From Limnomonas spitsbergensis (lineage: Eukaryota; Chlorophyta; Chlorophyceae; Chlamydomonadales), in NCBI GenBank assembly GCA_037349105.1, contig JAYJMM010000063.1:744001-808000 (forward strand): DNA of 64,000 bases. The letters run 5' to 3'. Of the stretch, positions 12,401-21,800 are shown in pieces. Under the pieces are notes generated by a model. That model ran no database searches, had not been told where the DNA came from, and saw only the letters and a list, made by a program, of their open reading frames with translations. Numbering within the stretch: position 1 is the first letter of the stretch; the number at the start of each line of letters is the position of its first letter. A program made the translations under genes and the position numbers.

Positions 12401-15400
12401 TCTGGGGAAGGTGTGGGGAGGTGTGCCTTTACATCCCATTGGGGGATGTGGCCTGCTTCTGGGAAAGGGGTGGGGAGGTGTGCCATTACATCCCATTGTG
12501 TGATGTGGCCTGCTTCTGGGGAAGGTGTGGGGAGGTGTGCCTTTACATCCCATTGGGGGATGTGGCCTGCTTCTGGGGAAGGTGTGGGGAGGTGTGCCAT
12601 TACATCCCATTGTGTGATGTGGCCTGCTTCTGGGGAAGGTGTGGGGAGGTGTGCCTTTACTCCCCATTGGGGGATGTGGCCTGCTTCTGGGGAAGGTGTG
12701 GGGAGGTGTGCCTTTACATCCCATTGGGGGATGTGGCCTGCTTCTGGGGAAGGTGTGGGGAGGTGTGCCATTACATCCCATTGGGGGATGTGGCCTGCTT
12801 CTGGGGAAGGTGTGGGGAGGTGTGCCATTACATCCCATTGTGTGATGTGGCCTGCTTCTGGGGAAGGTGTGGGGAGGTGTGCCTTTACATCCCATTGTGT
12901 GATGTGGCCTGCTTCTGGGGAAGGTGTGGGGAGGTGTGCCTTTACATCCCATTGGGGGATGTGGCCTGCTTCTGGGGAAGGTGTGGGGAGGTGTGCCATT
13001 ACATCCCATTGTGTGATGTGGCCTGCTTCTGGGGAAGGTGTGGGGAGGTGTGCCTTAACATCCCATTGGGGGATGTGGCCTGCTTCTGGGGAAGGTGTGG
13101 GGAGGTGTGCCTTAACATCCCATTGGGGGATGTGGCCTGCTTCTGGGGAAGGTGTGGGGAGGTGTGCCTTTACATCCCATTGGGGGATGTGGCCTGCTTC
13201 TGGGGAAGGTGTGGGGAGGTGTGCCTTTACATCCCATTGGGGGATGTGGCCTGCTTCTGGGGAAGGTGTGGGGAGGTGTGCCATTACATCCCATTGGGGG
13301 ATGTGGCCTGCTTCTGGGGAAGGTGTGGGGAGGTGTGCCTTTACATCCCATTGGGGGATGTGGCCTGCTTCTGGGGCAGAGGCACAGCACGTGTGTTCGG
13401 AGCAAGATGAGAAGTAGTTGCCTCATCTTGCTCATGCATGCATCTGCCCTGATGTTGCGGTGTGGGAATGCCTTTCTGAATGGGTCCCCGATCTGCTGCA
13501 GCGACTGGGGGGGCTGAAGGACGGACAGGGAGGATCTGGGATAGAAAGAATGCCACGCCCCACGGGCGGCCTGAGAGTGTAGGCAGCAGCACGAAGCCAC
13601 GCCTGTGCCGTGACGTCACGGATCAGGGATGGTCTGATCTTCTCACACATGCTACCCCCTTGAAGGCGATGGCCCATCTGAATCCCTGATCTATGTCGGT
13701 GTCCCAATCTGTTGCGAAGAATTGGGGGGGTAGTGTAGGCAGTGATGATACCCTAGTCGCAGCTGATGATACTGACTCGGCGGCCACGGCAAATATGATG
13801 AGCCCCCCCCCCACACATATATCTCCAGGTGTCCCGATCTGCTGCGACCCTTGGGGGGGCAAAGGGCCCCTGGGGGGTGAATGACAGCAAAAGACTGTGG
13901 AGCCACATGACCAAGGTATGTGGGTGGGGGGGGGGGGCAGAGGAGGGGTGGTAGTCGGGTGTGCGGATGAGGGGGAGGGGGGGGGGCTGGGTGTAGGGGA
14001 GGGGTGTATGAGGTTCAGGGTTTTGACGTGAAGGTTTGTGAAGCTGTGAGGACCGCATGAAAGCTTCAATCCACAATGGGCTGTACCTCTGCAAGGCGGA
14101 GTGTGGAGGCAGAACCAATGCCGCCACAGACTGCATGTTTGAGGGTTTGGTTAGTCCTGCATACGCATCGGACCTGTGGCAGAACACATGCGGGATGCAA
14201 GCACTCGCGTTCAGCACTTGAATGGAGACTCACACTTGCTTTCACACCCCACAAGCAGATCAGCACCTAAAACCCTGTCCTTGCCTCCCCCCCCTTGTCA
14301 CCTCTTCATTGGCCACACCAGGTGTTTCACGCGATGACTTACCTTGAAGGCGAGGGGGGGCCTGATGCATCGTTGACAGTCAGCATGAGAATCCTGTCCC
14401 TCGACAGCTTTGAGGTGATCACCAGATAGGCTGGGAGGGAGGGGGGGGGGGGTACTTGTGGTCCACCTCACCTGTCACCTGGCATGGTCTGTGTTGCAGG
14501 TCGGCGTTAACCCGACCGAGGGCGCCTCGGGAACAAGGGATGAATCCTGTTGCCTGAGAGGCCCTCGATGTCCGGCATCATCACCATCATTGGATTCCGT
14601 GTCATTGCAGCACAGCTCGAGGGGCATCGTGGACAGAGTCTCTGCAATGCTATGCAATCTAGCAATCCCTGCCATTGTACAAAGACCGTAGTCATCTCCA
14701 CGCAAACCGGTGCCTTTCGAGTGTGCGAAACCTTAAAGGGTTTAGGAATCCTCAACAACCTTGTCAACCCGCTCTAACCAACCCCTTTCCTGCTTCTGGG
14801 TACCGGGATACGGCATTTTAAATCCAAGGTTTATGGACGTATACGACATTGCAAATGTCTGGGTCCTCAATACATGTTCCGGTGTGTTCTTTCTGTCTTC
14901 CCTTCACCCTCCTCCCTTTTGCAGCGTGGCTTGTGTGACAGAGCATGTTCATATCTAACGCTACCAGATTCCCTCCGAGTCCTAGCCTCAGCAATCACCA
15001 GCGTCCCCTTTTGTACCGGCTAGGTGGCCAAGGTCGTATATGACGCTGGATCCGACGTGGTATCGTCCCCGTCCACTCCTCCAGCCGCATCAGCTGCAGA
15101 GCGTCCAGTGGCCCGTGTGGTGGGTGCGCGCCTGGATGCAGCTTCCGGGAAGCTGCATGCTGAGGTGGACGGCCGCGTCGTGTCAGCTGACGTCCTGTTG
15201 TACGCTCACGGCGCAGGGGAGGTCCTTTCCGTGTGGATGGAAGGCCAGGCTTACGAGCTGAGGTAGGCATACCCGGGGGCTGGGGTGGCGCCAGGCCAGG
15301 AGCGGGCTCACTGCACCTGGGGGATATGGGGCGTCCATTCTCTGGTGATGCTCGCCCTCTACGTATGTCCCATTGGTTGGCAGGGCTTGTTTGTTGTTTC

Positions 15401-16778
15401 AGTGACAAGGCCACCATTTGCTGCCTGCCAAAGGACCAAACTTGGACCGGCCTACGGCCGGCGGCCCAAGCAGCATGGCTGGCCACACCTGGGACCTCCG
15501 GCCAGCGGCCGGAATGTAGCTGACATGTAGCTGAGACACAAAAAAGCAAGCTCTGTTGGTTGGGCGCCAAGAGCCCAGGCACTGAGGCCTTGCTCCCCGC
15601 ATGCAAACCACGTCGAAGACTGGAAATATGAAAAACGAGGGACAAATCTGGACCTGTCATCCCCCACAACAAAACCCTCTCTGCCTCTCCATTACCGCGT
15701 CTCCAATAACCACAACGATGATCTGAAGAGCGGTCTGGTGCATCTCGTGTCCACTGATCAAAAGCTTTCATTTGACATGTCCTTATTCAGGTGGGACCGG
15801 CCCGTTTGGGACAAGGACGCCTCTGCCTCCTTACACGCGGACAAGGAAGGGAAGGTGGTGGCGCCCATGCCGGGGCGGGTCATCAAAGTGCTGGCTTCGG
15901 AGGGGCAAGAGGTGGGTCGAAATCCACATGGCTTCAGAGGGACAAGAGGCTGGGACACATCCTTATGCGGGGCTGGCGGGGAACCTCCGCACATGCTGGA
16001 CAGGGGCCTCTGCGAATACTGGACTGGCCGGGGGCCTCCGCGAATGCTGGACTGGCAGTGGGGCTCCGTGATTGCTGGACTGGCAAAGGGCCTCAGTGAT
16101 TGCTGGACTGGCAGGGGGCCTCCGCGAACGCTGGAATGGTGGGGGCCTGCGCGATTGCTGGACTGGCAGGGGGCCTCCGCGATTTGGAATCTGCATGGTC
16201 TGTCCAGTGCTTGATCGGAAACCCTTTTCCGCATCTCCCCAAGGATGAAACGATTCATCTTTTTGTTTAGGGCGCTCCTGCTACAATTCAGCTCCATCAT
16301 AGCATGCCGCTGTGGGGCCCGATGCAGAAGGATCCTTGCTGCTTGGGCCACATGGCAATAGGCCGGTCCAGTTTGGGTCCCCGTCAGCCTAGTGGTGGCT
16401 GCCTGCCCCCCCCACAAAACCCTTGAAACTTTGACACTGCCATCCCCTACGATGATGCCTGCTATAAAGGAATTTAAGGTGGGCTGGAGTGCAGTGCATG
16501 AAACCTTGGTACCGAGATTCCCCCCCACACTTCCCCTTGCTGCATGAAACCTTGGTACCAAGATTCCCCCCCCACACTCCCCCTTGCTGCAGGTAGCTGC
16601 TGGGGCTACTCTGGTGGTCCTGGAGGCGATGAAGATGGAGCACCCAGTCACGGCACCTAGGGCAGGGCTAGTGCGGGGCCTGTCCGTGGCGGTGGGGGGG
16701 CAGGTGGTCGATGGGCAGCTGTTGATGCGGGTGGAGGCGGTACAAGATAATGTTGCACAGCAACAGACTCGGGCTTAG
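500..16778 (+). CDS. MCCA: 3-methylcrotonyl-CoA carboxylase alpha subunit (biotin carboxylase/biotin carrier), 5'-partial
   Basis: ATP-dependent carboxylation of enzyme-bound biotin for 3-methylcrotonyl-CoA carboxylase (leucine catabolism, mitochondrial in plants). Exons read: 500-586, 2006-2142, 3424-3523, 4706-4813, 5144-5218, 9068-9253, 9822-9993, 10470-10834, 11166-11260, 11858-11942, 13829-13915, 15024-15262, 15791-15911, 16593-16778. They give 680 in-frame residues. Visible motifs are [10 protein letters not shown], the ATP-grasp loop [65 protein letters not shown] and the biotin site EAMKM, with Lys at 16632-16634. LVEWQ and [10 protein letters not shown] favour MCC alpha over propionyl- or acetyl-CoA carboxylase. 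The N-terminal exon with the start codon lies outside the window. The intron after 11942 uses a GC donor (G|GCAAGT). The exon at 10470 carries an Ala/Pro/Gly-rich insert of about 50 residues within the biotin-carboxylase C-terminal part. The segment between 13915 and 15024 is the least certain; one small exon could be missing. Confidence 0.93.
768..995. repeat. Degenerate interstitial telomere-like repeat (CCCTAAA)
   Basis: About 25 loose copies of CCCTAAA, CCCTAAGC and CCTTAACCGTT in tandem inside a carboxylase intron. The G-rich complement TTTAGGG is the plant-type telomere motif. Similar short runs recur in many introns of this window, so this is interstitial and not a chromosome end. Confidence 0.85.
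1374..1740. repeat. 57-bp minisatellite, ~6.4 copies
   Basis: Unit starts GCTAAGGTTTTACAGTCC and includes CTAAATCATAAACCCTA, so a telomere-like motif is built in. Copies are nearly identical. Because 57 is a multiple of three the array is open as an ORF, but it lies in a carboxylase intron. Confidence 0.95.
2127..2395. repeat. Decayed tandem copies of exon 2 donor edge
   Basis: The true exon end GACCAG|AG with GTGGGATGGCCTGTCGGCC is followed by copies at about 2185-2215 (CAGAGGTGGGATGGTCTG) and 2340-2375 (CAGAGGTGAGATGGCCTG). Each keeps a GT dinucleotide at the duplicated donor. Confidence 0.8.
2718..3021. repeat. 38-bp minisatellite, 8 copies
   Basis: Exactly eight units of 38 bp beginning GTGTATAGAGCAGGTTGC and containing CTACCAGTTACAGC. 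Essentially identical copies suggest recent expansion inside a carboxylase intron. Confidence 0.95.
3200..3420. repeat. CTG/CCTG-rich triplet tract before carboxylase exon 3
   Basis: Irregular CTG, CTC and CCTG triplets, broken by C-runs, form the pyrimidine-rich approach to the acceptor at 3422-3423. Confidence 0.85.
5243..7800. repeat. 24-bp minisatellite, ~105 copies
   Basis: Unit TTTTATGGCAGTTGAGGG plus TGTAGG, with frequent 23-bp units (ATTTATGGC) and point variants GGTATAGG, GGTGAAGG and GGAGTAGG. Blocks of several units are themselves duplicated: the variant order at 6205-6460 recurs at 6515-6770, so higher-order amplification occurred. It fills most of the intron after carboxylase exon 5. 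The [14 protein letters not shown] ORFs are not proteins. Confidence 0.97.
8241..8677. other. Cluster of strong inverted repeats inside carboxylase intron
   Basis: Stems seen directly: 8241-8248 with 8307-8314 (8 bp); 8331-8353 with 8359-8381 (23 positions, one mismatch, one G-T); 8390-8397 with 8433-8440 (8 bp); 8446-8451 with 8457-8462 (6 bp); 8615-8636 with 8656-8677 (22 bp, perfect). Surrounding base composition differs from the flanking minisatellite. Candidates are fold-back elements, an organelle-DNA insertion or a structured intron RNA. No protein is supported. Confidence 0.7.
10285..10495. repeat. Three 90-bp copies of the carboxylase exon 8 acceptor edge
   Basis: CCCTTCCAG|GTGCCGGCAT followed by GTGCGCAGGTGGAGGGT occurs at about 10289, 10379 and 10469. 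The first two copies carry GCATAG in place of GCATTG and soon reach an in-frame TAG. Only the third continues into coding sequence. The decoys keep a perfect acceptor. Confidence 0.92.
11230..11415. repeat. Duplicated exon 9 donor edge with G-rich filler
   Basis: The real exon end GAGGACCTCACCACCG with TTTCATCAC|GTGAGG and the following CCAGGGTTCAAGG are repeated at 11358-11410 with few changes. Poly-G/GGA tract separates the copies. Confidence 0.88.
12015..13380. repeat. 57-bp minisatellite, ~20 clean copies plus degenerate flank
   Basis: Unit TTTACATCCCATTGGGGG, then ATGTGGCCTGCTTCTGGG and GAAGGTGTGGGGAGGTG. Clean array 12256-13378; older copies at 12015-12255. Variants alternate TTGGGGGATG/TTGTGTGATG and TTTACATC/ATTACATC. 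The period is divisible by three and lacks stops, so 250-400 codon frames are open on both strands; these are shadows inside a carboxylase intron. Confidence 0.97.
13490..13735. repeat. Degenerate copies of exon 11 start
   Basis: CCCGATCTGCTGCRGCGA followed by TTGGGGGGG occurs at about 13487-13520, 13699-13735 and in the real exon start at 13829. The first two are truncated and not in frame. Confidence 0.75.
15405..15560 (+). repeat. Dispersed repeat family D, second full copy
   Basis: GCCACCATTTGC, GGACCAAACTTGGACCGG, CCTACGGCCGGCGGCC, CAAGCAGCATGG and the tail TAGCTGACATGTAGCTGAG match the copy at 305-460 in order and orientation. It lies in the carboxylase intron between exons 12 and 13. 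Confidence 0.8.
15975..16200. repeat. ~28-bp degenerate minisatellite
   Basis: Seven or eight diverged copies of GCTGGACTGGCAGGGGGCC plus TCCGCGA in the carboxylase intron after exon 13. Confidence 0.85.
16498..16592. repeat. Duplicated acceptor tract of the last carboxylase exon
   Basis: GAAACCTTGGTACC, AAGATTCCCCCCC and CACTCCCCCTTGCTGCA occur twice; only the second copy ends in CAG and is used as acceptor at 16591-16592. Confidence 0.85.
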
Positions 16779-16821
16779 GCGGTACAAGATAATGTTGCAC
16801 AACAACAGCCTCGGGCTTAGG
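16735..16821. repeat. Tandem duplication of the carboxylase C-terminal coding end including the stop
   Basis: GGCGGTACAAGATAATG through the TAG at 16776-16778 is repeated immediately downstream (16778-16820) with two substitutions, including its own TAG. The second copy is in the 3' UTR. Confidence 0.93.
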
Positions 16822-18213
16822 CATGTATGTGTGTGCTGATTTGGCATTTAGCGGGTGCAAGAAGTCAAGAGCACAAAGGAGTTTTGACGAACGAGTGATT
16901 CAGCGCAAGAACGGGTGGAACACAAGGAATTTTGATTCGCATGGAGACATAGCAATCTAAATTTTAAATCAGTGTTACGGTACATGACGAAGGCAGTGAC
17001 TGACTGTGGCCCGCTGGACATTTGAGCCAGGGGATTCTTTCGGGGCTAAATCTCAGGTTTCGGTTCCCAATTACGGTTCCCCATACTAATACGGATTCGC
17101 CATACTAATACGGATTTGCCATACAGATACGGTTCGCCATACAGATACGGTTCGCCAGTGCTTACCGTACAAACATAACAGAGCTGAAAGACAGTTTTCA
17201 GGTACCCAGTCTCAATGCCGTGGCACCATTTAACAAATATCCTTGAAATGTGCCATCACCATTGTTGGCAAGAACCCGTGCGCATTATACCAGTACCTGA
17301 AAACAGTGACCAAAGCCATGAGTGGAATACTGTTTCTTATCGGTCGAAACATGTTTCTTCAATACCCTCCATACAGGCACTACCTTGGCCCTGGTTATTT
17401 CGATACTCACAGTGGTCATTTACGCCTATTGCCCATCGTCGTGCATGGCTACACCACCTCAATAGTAGACCTCAAGGGGCCATCAGGCACGCATCCTCTA
17501 TTTATTCCGCTCAGTGAAGCGCAAGCTCTGGTCATTTTGCCACATGTGATAATTTACACCTCATGGTTTTCCTGCCATGTCGTGCATGGCTGCTGGGAAA
17601 CCCTTGTAAGGGGCCGTCACAGGGCTGCGCATGTTGCCTATCTTATTTAAGCACTGCCCAAGGTACTGTGACACACGGACGTAATTTACACCTATCCGTC
17701 AACGTCGTGCATGGCTGGGACCACCTTGTTGGGGGACCTAACGGGGCCAGGTATGCCACCATCAGGGTAGAGGTCCTTCCTACGGGCATGACAACAAAAT
17801 TGACCATCAGAATCAGGAGGTGGCACAAATAGTTTTTTGTTTATGCATGGCTTAGTCAGGAAGGCATGGCATCGAGACAGCATGGGGGCCTGTTGTCATC
17901 CGCCTTCTTGCTGCTTGAATCTCCTTGTATCTCAGATTCTTAGCCTGGCTCATCATGGTAACGCCGCAGACGTGACCTCGGCCCATGCCGCATTGTTCCT
18001 CAACTCTCACATACGGAACATAGCTGTCTACCTCGTTTTGATCCTGGGCTCAACATCAACTTGATCACAACTACCATTAGGCTTTGATCCAGGGCTCAAC
18101 TGCCATTCGGATCCAGGGCTGTCTACCTCGCTTTGATCCAAGGCTCATCATCACACCTGCCATTCGTATCCTGATTATCACAATGGAGGCGCACCCGTAC
18201 CAAGCCCTGGCAC
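16822..18213. other. Intergenic, no gene recognised
   Basis: 17040-17160 holds short repeats of ATACGGTTCGCC/ATACGGATTCGCC. 17430-17760 holds three diverged copies of a block around CGTCGTGCATGGCTG. 17503-17640 belongs to a dispersed repeat also found inverted at 46430-46540. ORFs of about 100 codons here lack family features. Confidence 0.6.
17503..17642 (+). repeat. Dispersed repeat family E, copy 1
   Basis: TATTCCGCTCAGTG, GTCATTTTG.CACATGTG, ACACCTCATGGT, CGTGCATGGCTGCTGGGA and CAGGGCTGCGCATGTTGC appear in the same order, inverted, at 46430-46540 inside a CorA-gene intron. Confidence 0.75.
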
Positions 18214-18872
18214 TCACTTGTCATCGTTGTTTCCGTTGTAGACCATGCCACCGTGCTTAGAGACGTCGATGCCGGCAGCCTCCTCCTCGGCCGAGATGCG
18301 TAGGATGCCAAAGTATTTGAAGACCAGGAAGAATGGGATCATCAATGTTGCCTGCCACCCAGGCAAAGATTACCACAATGCCGACCACCTGAGCCGCCAA
18401 CAGCCGACCCTCGCCGCCGGGGTAAAAGGCGCCGTAGGGGTACACTCCGCCGGTGTGTAGCCCTCTGTAGACCTGCAGCACGTACTCCTCCTTGGCCAGC
18501 AGACCGGTGAACAGCAGGCCGAAGATACCGGCGCAGCCATGCATTGGGGCTGCACACAGCGGGTCGTCGATCTTGAGCCTCAAGAACAGGCTGCATACAA
18601 GCTCAAAGACAACCGAGGCACAAGCGCCGCACAGGATGGCGGCCCAAGGCTCCACCACGTGACAACAGCAGGTGATGGCGACGAAGCCGCACAGCACGCC
18701 GTTGCAGACGCCCATCAGGTCCCAGGCCTTACGGTGGAAGAAGCCCCAGCAGGTGAGGCCCGCCAGGCCGCCGGCAGCGCCTGACAGGGTGGTGCAGACG
18801 GCGGCGCGTCCGACAACCATGGCTGCGCCCACCGTGTGGATCATGATCATCGAGCCTGGGTTGAAGCCGTAC
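18214..18872 (-). pseudogene. AMT-type ammonium transporter, C-terminal fragment with frameshift
   Basis: Reading leftward from an intron acceptor at 18873-18874, the frame encodes the second half of an AMT1-family ammonium channel. It shows YGFNPGS, the VCNG...GFVAIT segment, VVEPWAAI, the pore-histidine segment MHG, GLLFTGLLAKEEYV, YPYGAFYPGG and LLAAQVVGI, then FAWVAG. Near 18343-18352 the frame breaks. The following conserved C-terminal tail (MIPFFLVFKYFGILRISAEEE, then GIDVSKHGG) is in another frame and runs to a possible stop at 18214-18216. A GTGAGT at about 18217 could instead be a donor to a missing last exon. No N-terminal exons (signature before the GFNPGS loop) are visible up to 23.8 kb, where the EFR3-like gene begins on the same strand. 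It is therefore either a truncated duplicate pseudogene or an intact gene damaged by a sequencing indel and assembly gap. Family identity is certain; functional status is not. Confidence 0.8.
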
Positions 18873-21800
18873 CTGGCAAACAAGGATCAGGATATCAAGC
18901 GAGAATGGTCAGGAAGTCAAGCATGCCCATGTGTACAAATGCAATGCTGCCTAAAAAGGGTAAGGTATTTGAGGTCCTTAACTAGGCAAGCAAGGATCAG
19001 GCAGTCAAGCAGGGAAAGATATTCCTTGTTTTTATGGCCAATATCCTCTGCCTCCGCATTTGTTTTCTTTGTTGTTGCTTGTCGAGTGGCGTCCGAGCAC
19101 AACCTGAGGCAGATGTTGTGCAGGACAAGGGGGATGTCGAAAACGCCCCAAGCCTCACTCTAGTGTTGTCAGCGTCAGGGTCAGGGGTCCTTTAAAGTCA
19201 CTTGGTGACAGAGTGTAATTTCATCCGGAACCTAACGATATTCTCTGAGAGCCAATGCTTTCGGAATAGACGGCCCAAACATGTGCATTCATCTTAACCA
19301 CCGACAGGGCAGATTTACACAAGACTTGAACCGGACCGGCCTCATGCCGAAGGCCCAAACAGCAAGGCAAGGTACACGAAGGCAATGTCGGGAGTATGGC
19401 TGATCAGCCACATGGGCATCAATGCCCACCCACCTGAACTAAACACAGACTTTTTGGTAAGGGGATTTACAAGATGTTCAGAATTGGCCCTCGCCAACCC
19501 TGCATATAAACTTGGTAGCTAGACCCAAACCAATGAACACAATGGCATGGTTCAGAACAACTAGTCAGCCAGGCCCCGAGCGGATGCTGGGAGGCCGCTA
19601 ACACCTTGGAAATCCACTGCTGCCACGGCTGTATGGTATTATTTCCCAACATCCTAGGGGGTCGGCGGAGAGGCAGGGAGGACGTGGGCCAGCTCTTGAT
19701 CAGGGTTACCCTGCTCTCAAATCTATGAGAGCTGAGATGGGAGGGGTCCCCGAATAGCACCACAAATTGGCAGAATTTAATCCTTTCCTTGTTTGGTGCT
19801 TGTTGCCCGCAGCGGCGTCGGCAGGGGCGGCAGCAGGGGGAGGTGGGTTTTGCGGGAGGGACAGGTGTGGAGGAAGGGGTAGATCCTTGACCAAGTGTTA
19901 CCCATCAAGACTGGACACTGGCCGTCTTCCCTGGCTTAAGGTGATAGGTTGTAGGGCTATATTAGCCTTGCCTGGCCGGTCCTCAATCTGTGTGCTCCTG
20001 GATCCCGCGTGCCCCACTCGCGCCCTATTGTACGGTTTGCCTGACATGGACCTGGGGGCCAACTCTTAAACGCACCTGTCTTACAGTGCCCTATTCATAT
20101 CAGCTTGTTTGTGAGCCTCTAAACTGTCCAGCAAAGTTGTGGATGAAGCAGACGCCCGCTAAACTAAAGAATAGTATGCACTTTACTTCGTTGATGACAA
20201 GAACCCAAACAACTTATTTTTTTGTTTGGGTACTAGATTTGCTTTGCTTTCCCACATAATTCACGTTGTTGGGGGATGAGGGATCATCCATGGATTCAGT
20301 GATTATCGATTGTCGCCGCCTGTTTTCAGTCTGAAATTAAGAGTTTTTGCCGACAGTTTCACCTGAGGGCAGCATTAAAATAAACCGTTTCTTTATGCCC
20401 GAGGGAAGGCATATCAAATCTACGGTATCCATCGAGTCCATACCTCACATTTCCCACCTTCGTGTTTTCCCACTTGTAGGTGGTGCCATCGGAAAAGTCA
20501 CCGGGGACTCCGACTCGGTGCTGCAAACAGGTGGGCTTGGGAGGCGAAGGATGTCACACTTGAATGATTCAAAGGATGTTAATTGTCATGCCATGCAACT
20601 GAACTTGCTTCCCATGCTGGGCAAGCTGGTCAGCCGTATGAGTGAACTGCTGCATCTGTTGAGTTGGGATTAGCCGGCCATGCGTCATGTTGCGCCATGA
20701 TATCTTCAGGTAGACTGTGCTGGAGGAAATGGCAGGGCGAGAACTGCAGTGCACTGAATGTAGCAGATGATCTCCCTTGCTAATAATTACCTCAGTGTCC
20801 TCCATTTGTTCGCCATTGGGATCATTAACATAGAGGGCTGTCCCCTCGGCCAGCTACGCCCTCATCCACACTTCCTCATTTTTTTCTGGCTTCGCCGGAG
20901 GGCCATCTAGCTTTTCTTGTTTATTTTTTAGGGATCTCCTTCATGGGAGACTGTAAAAAAAGTGTGCCTAGAAAAAAAAAGTGACTAAAAAAACAAAAAG
21001 AAAAGAGAAAAGACGGTCACCAAACCTATTATGCCGAAGCGACGGCTCACGACGCTCCGCAGGCACAGGCCAGGGGTGGGTTGCGACGTAGTGTTCTGCC
21101 GCAAGCGCGGCCTCGATCAAAAGAAGCGCATTAGCAATGCGATTCTATTGCACCCAACGTCGGCTGTAGGTGACATTAATTCGAAAAGCTTTTGGGCCGC
21201 GCGGCGATGACACCTCTCGCCCGCCACCCACCCAAAGTAATCGTCCGTGACTAAGGCCGTACTGGTGTCAGTCGCTTATCGCCCCGCACAGACAAGACTG
21301 ATCAAGCGAAGGTCGCGAGTTCGATACCTGCCGGTTGCAGAAATAATTATCGCAGACTGTGCGTTATAGCACTGACACGTCGATGGTTGTTCAACCCTGA
21401 AAGAGTGCGAAGGGTTCAAGGAAAAGAAAAGACACAAGAAGAAACCCGGGGAATGTGGCAAAGATCCCCACCCTAAAAACTGTCAGGCCTGGTTTTACAA
21501 CATTACACAAGGGCCAATCGATTTTAACAATACAACCAGGTTCAGTCAATCCCTTCTGTGACACATCCACTTTAAACCTTCAGGCTTTCATCAGCCACAG
21601 CACCTCACTTGCAATACAGACATTTACATACAACACTACATTTACAATCCTAGCCACCATAACAAGCAGTTCGCCCAATTCTTGAGCATCTTTCATTCCT
21701 AACCATCAACTTAATGGCCACACCTTACAGTTCTTCCAAGCCAACTTCCAGCCTTCGGAAAATTAACCTGACGGGTGCCAAAGATCCCCAGGATTATTAT

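Noticed and set aside
12142..13417. Long ORFs (380-406 codons) on both strands
   Set aside because: Frames produced by a 57-bp tandem repeat inside a carboxylase intron; the flanking exons join in phase across it.
21250..21340. Candidate tRNA gene with B-box-like GAGTTCGATACC
   Set aside because: Acceptor, D and T stems do not pair in a cloverleaf; kept only as a mention in the intergenic entry.
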